A stretch of DNA of 6,107 nucleotides from NCBI GenBank assembly GCA_946410475.1, contig CAMKAM010000088.1, forward strand, positions 1-6,107. Direction: 5' to 3'. The notes under the pieces are model-generated. The model was given only the letters and a program-made list of their open reading frames with translations. It was not told where the DNA came from and ran no database searches. Made by a program: the position numbers and the translations under genes. The stretch comes from an uncultured Bacillota bacterium (GTDB taxonomy: Bacteria; Bacillota; Clostridia; Peptostreptococcales; Anaerovoracaceae). Below, piece by piece: positions 5,278 to 6,107 of this stretch (positions are counted from its first letter, which is position 1; every line of letters begins with the position of its first letter).

Positions 5278-6107
5278 CTATTTCTCGCCCATCTCTTTGA
5301 GCGCTGCGTCGATTATGGCGTTCGCCGTATCGAACTTCGTCATGATCGGAAGTTCTTCATAATGATCCTTCGTGATCAGTGTGACGATGTTCGTATCATG
5401 CGCAAATCCGGCTCCTGCGACCTTCAGGTTGTTCGCCACGATCATGTCCGCATTCTTTTTCTCGAGCTTCTTCCTCGAGTTCTCCAGCATGTTCTCCGTC
5501 TCCATCGAGAATCCGCAGATGTACTGGCCTTCGTGCTTTCTTCTGCCGAGCTCGACGAGGATGTCCTTCGTCCTCTTCAGCTCGATCGACATGTCGCCGT
5601 CCTTCTTCTTGACCTTGTTGTCGTATGTGACCGCCGGTGTATAGTCGCTTACTGCGGCAGCCTTGAAGATCATGTCTGCATCGTCCGACTCGCTCATCAC
5701 AGCGTCGTACATGCTCTGCGTGTCCGTGATGTCGATGACCTTGCAGAACGGCGGCGGATCGATGGCTGTCTTTCCGCTTACTATAGTGACGTCGGCGCCC
5801 CTGAGCATCGCAGCCCTTGCCAGCGCATATCCCATCTTGCCGCTCGAGTGGTTCGAGATGAACCTGACCGGGTCGACAGATTCCCTTGTCGGGCCTGCCG
5901 TAACGAGGACCTTCTTGCCTGCGAGGTCCTTTTCGAAAGCGATCTCTCTGATCACGTAGTCGAGGATCACTTCGGGCTCCGGCATCTTGCCTTTGCCGCT
6001 GTCGCCGCACGCGAGCAGCCCTTCAGCCGGCTCGATGATCTCGTATCCGTATTTCTTCAGTATCTCTATATTGTCCTGCGTCACCGGGTTTTCAAACATC
6101 GCAGTGT
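5278..6107 (-). CDS. coaBC: Bifunctional phosphopantothenoylcysteine decarboxylase/phosphopantothenate-cysteine ligase, C-terminal part (cut by window edge)
   Basis: CoaBC carries out two consecutive steps of coenzyme A synthesis: CTP-dependent joining of cysteine to 4'-phosphopantothenate (CoaB) and FMN-dependent decarboxylation to 4'-phosphopantetheine (CoaC). The visible part starts inside the CoaC domain. The edge bases read as ..N-T-A-M-F-E-N-P, matching the conserved PAMNT.M.ENP motif, so the ATG at 6099 is an internal methionine and the gene continues past 6107. Counting from that methionine, ACGDSGKGKM (30-39) holds the CoaC active-site cysteine C31. The CoaB domain follows, with VTAGPTRESVDPVRFISNHS (66-85), the SSGKMGYALA nucleotide-binding stretch (85-94), KAAAVSDYTP (146-155), NKVKKKDG (161-168) and MIVANNL (219-225). 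The fused order is the usual bacterial one. A terminator follows the stop, so it is probably not co-transcribed with the regulator genes. Confidence 0.96.
   Translation of the reverse strand, partial: TAMFENPVTQDNIEILKKYGYEIIEPAEGLLACGDSGKGKMPEPEVILDYVIREIAFEKDLAGKKVLVTAGPTRESVDPVRFISNHSSGKMGYALARAAMLRGADVTIVSGKTAIDPPPFCKVIDITDTQSMYDAVMSESDDADMIFKAAAVSDYTPAVTYDNKVKKKDGDMSIELKRTKDILVELGRRKHEGQYICGFSMETENMLENSRKKLEKKNADMIVANNLKVAGAGFAHDTNIVTLITKDHYEELPIMTKFDTANAIIDAALKEMGEK

Noticed and set aside
5278..6099. Complete gene starting at the ATG at 6099
   Set aside because: That methionine is internal: upstream codons to the window edge continue the conserved CoaC motif (N-T-A-M-F-E-N-P), so the gene is partial.

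Overview
The window is ordinary-looking bacterial chromosome from a member of the Bacillota, most likely class Clostridia. The evidence is protein style (a sirtuin with a DFRSE motif, a stand-alone DUF2156 protein, a HAMP-poor PhoR/BaeS-like kinase), purine-rich Shine-Dalgarno sites (AAAGGAGGT, AGAGGAA), and heavy use of AGA/AGG arginine and ATA isoleucine codons in DNA that looks slightly above 50% GC by eye. Genus cannot be fixed from the sequence alone. Coding density is high and every complete gene is intact. I see no mobile element, tRNA, rRNA or CRISPR array.

Plus-strand block (1-3190): a promoter remnant and strong ribosome binding site lead into a sirtuin deacylase (61-810), SurE 5'-nucleotidase (857-1621), an isochorismatase-family cysteine hydrolase (1701-2249) and a stand-alone DUF2156 protein with homology to the MprF catalytic domain (2258-3190). 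Gaps are 46, 79 and 8 bp with no terminator visible, so they may form one transcript. A weak internal start before the hydrolase cannot be excluded. The last two genes are tightly coupled: the ribosome binding site of the second begins inside the stop codon of the first.

Minus-strand block (3196-6107): reading leftward from the right edge come the 3' two-thirds or so of coaBC (coenzyme A biosynthesis, cut by the window edge), an intrinsic terminator that could work in both directions, a 141-bp intergenic region with a tandem 10-bp repeat and possible promoter, an OmpR/PhoB-type response regulator, and its sensor histidine kinase. The kinase gene runs head-on into the DUF2156 gene with only 5 bp between stop codons.

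Functionally the window joins NAD-dependent protein deacylation, nucleotide dephosphorylation, a small-molecule hydrolase of unknown substrate, a possible GNAT-fold transferase, an autoregulated two-component system with an unknown extracellular signal, and CoA synthesis. I do not find strong evidence of a new system. The observations most worth checking are the candidate response-regulator operator upstream of the two-component genes, the sirtuin/GNAT-fold pairing in one gene run, and the 5-bp convergent junction.
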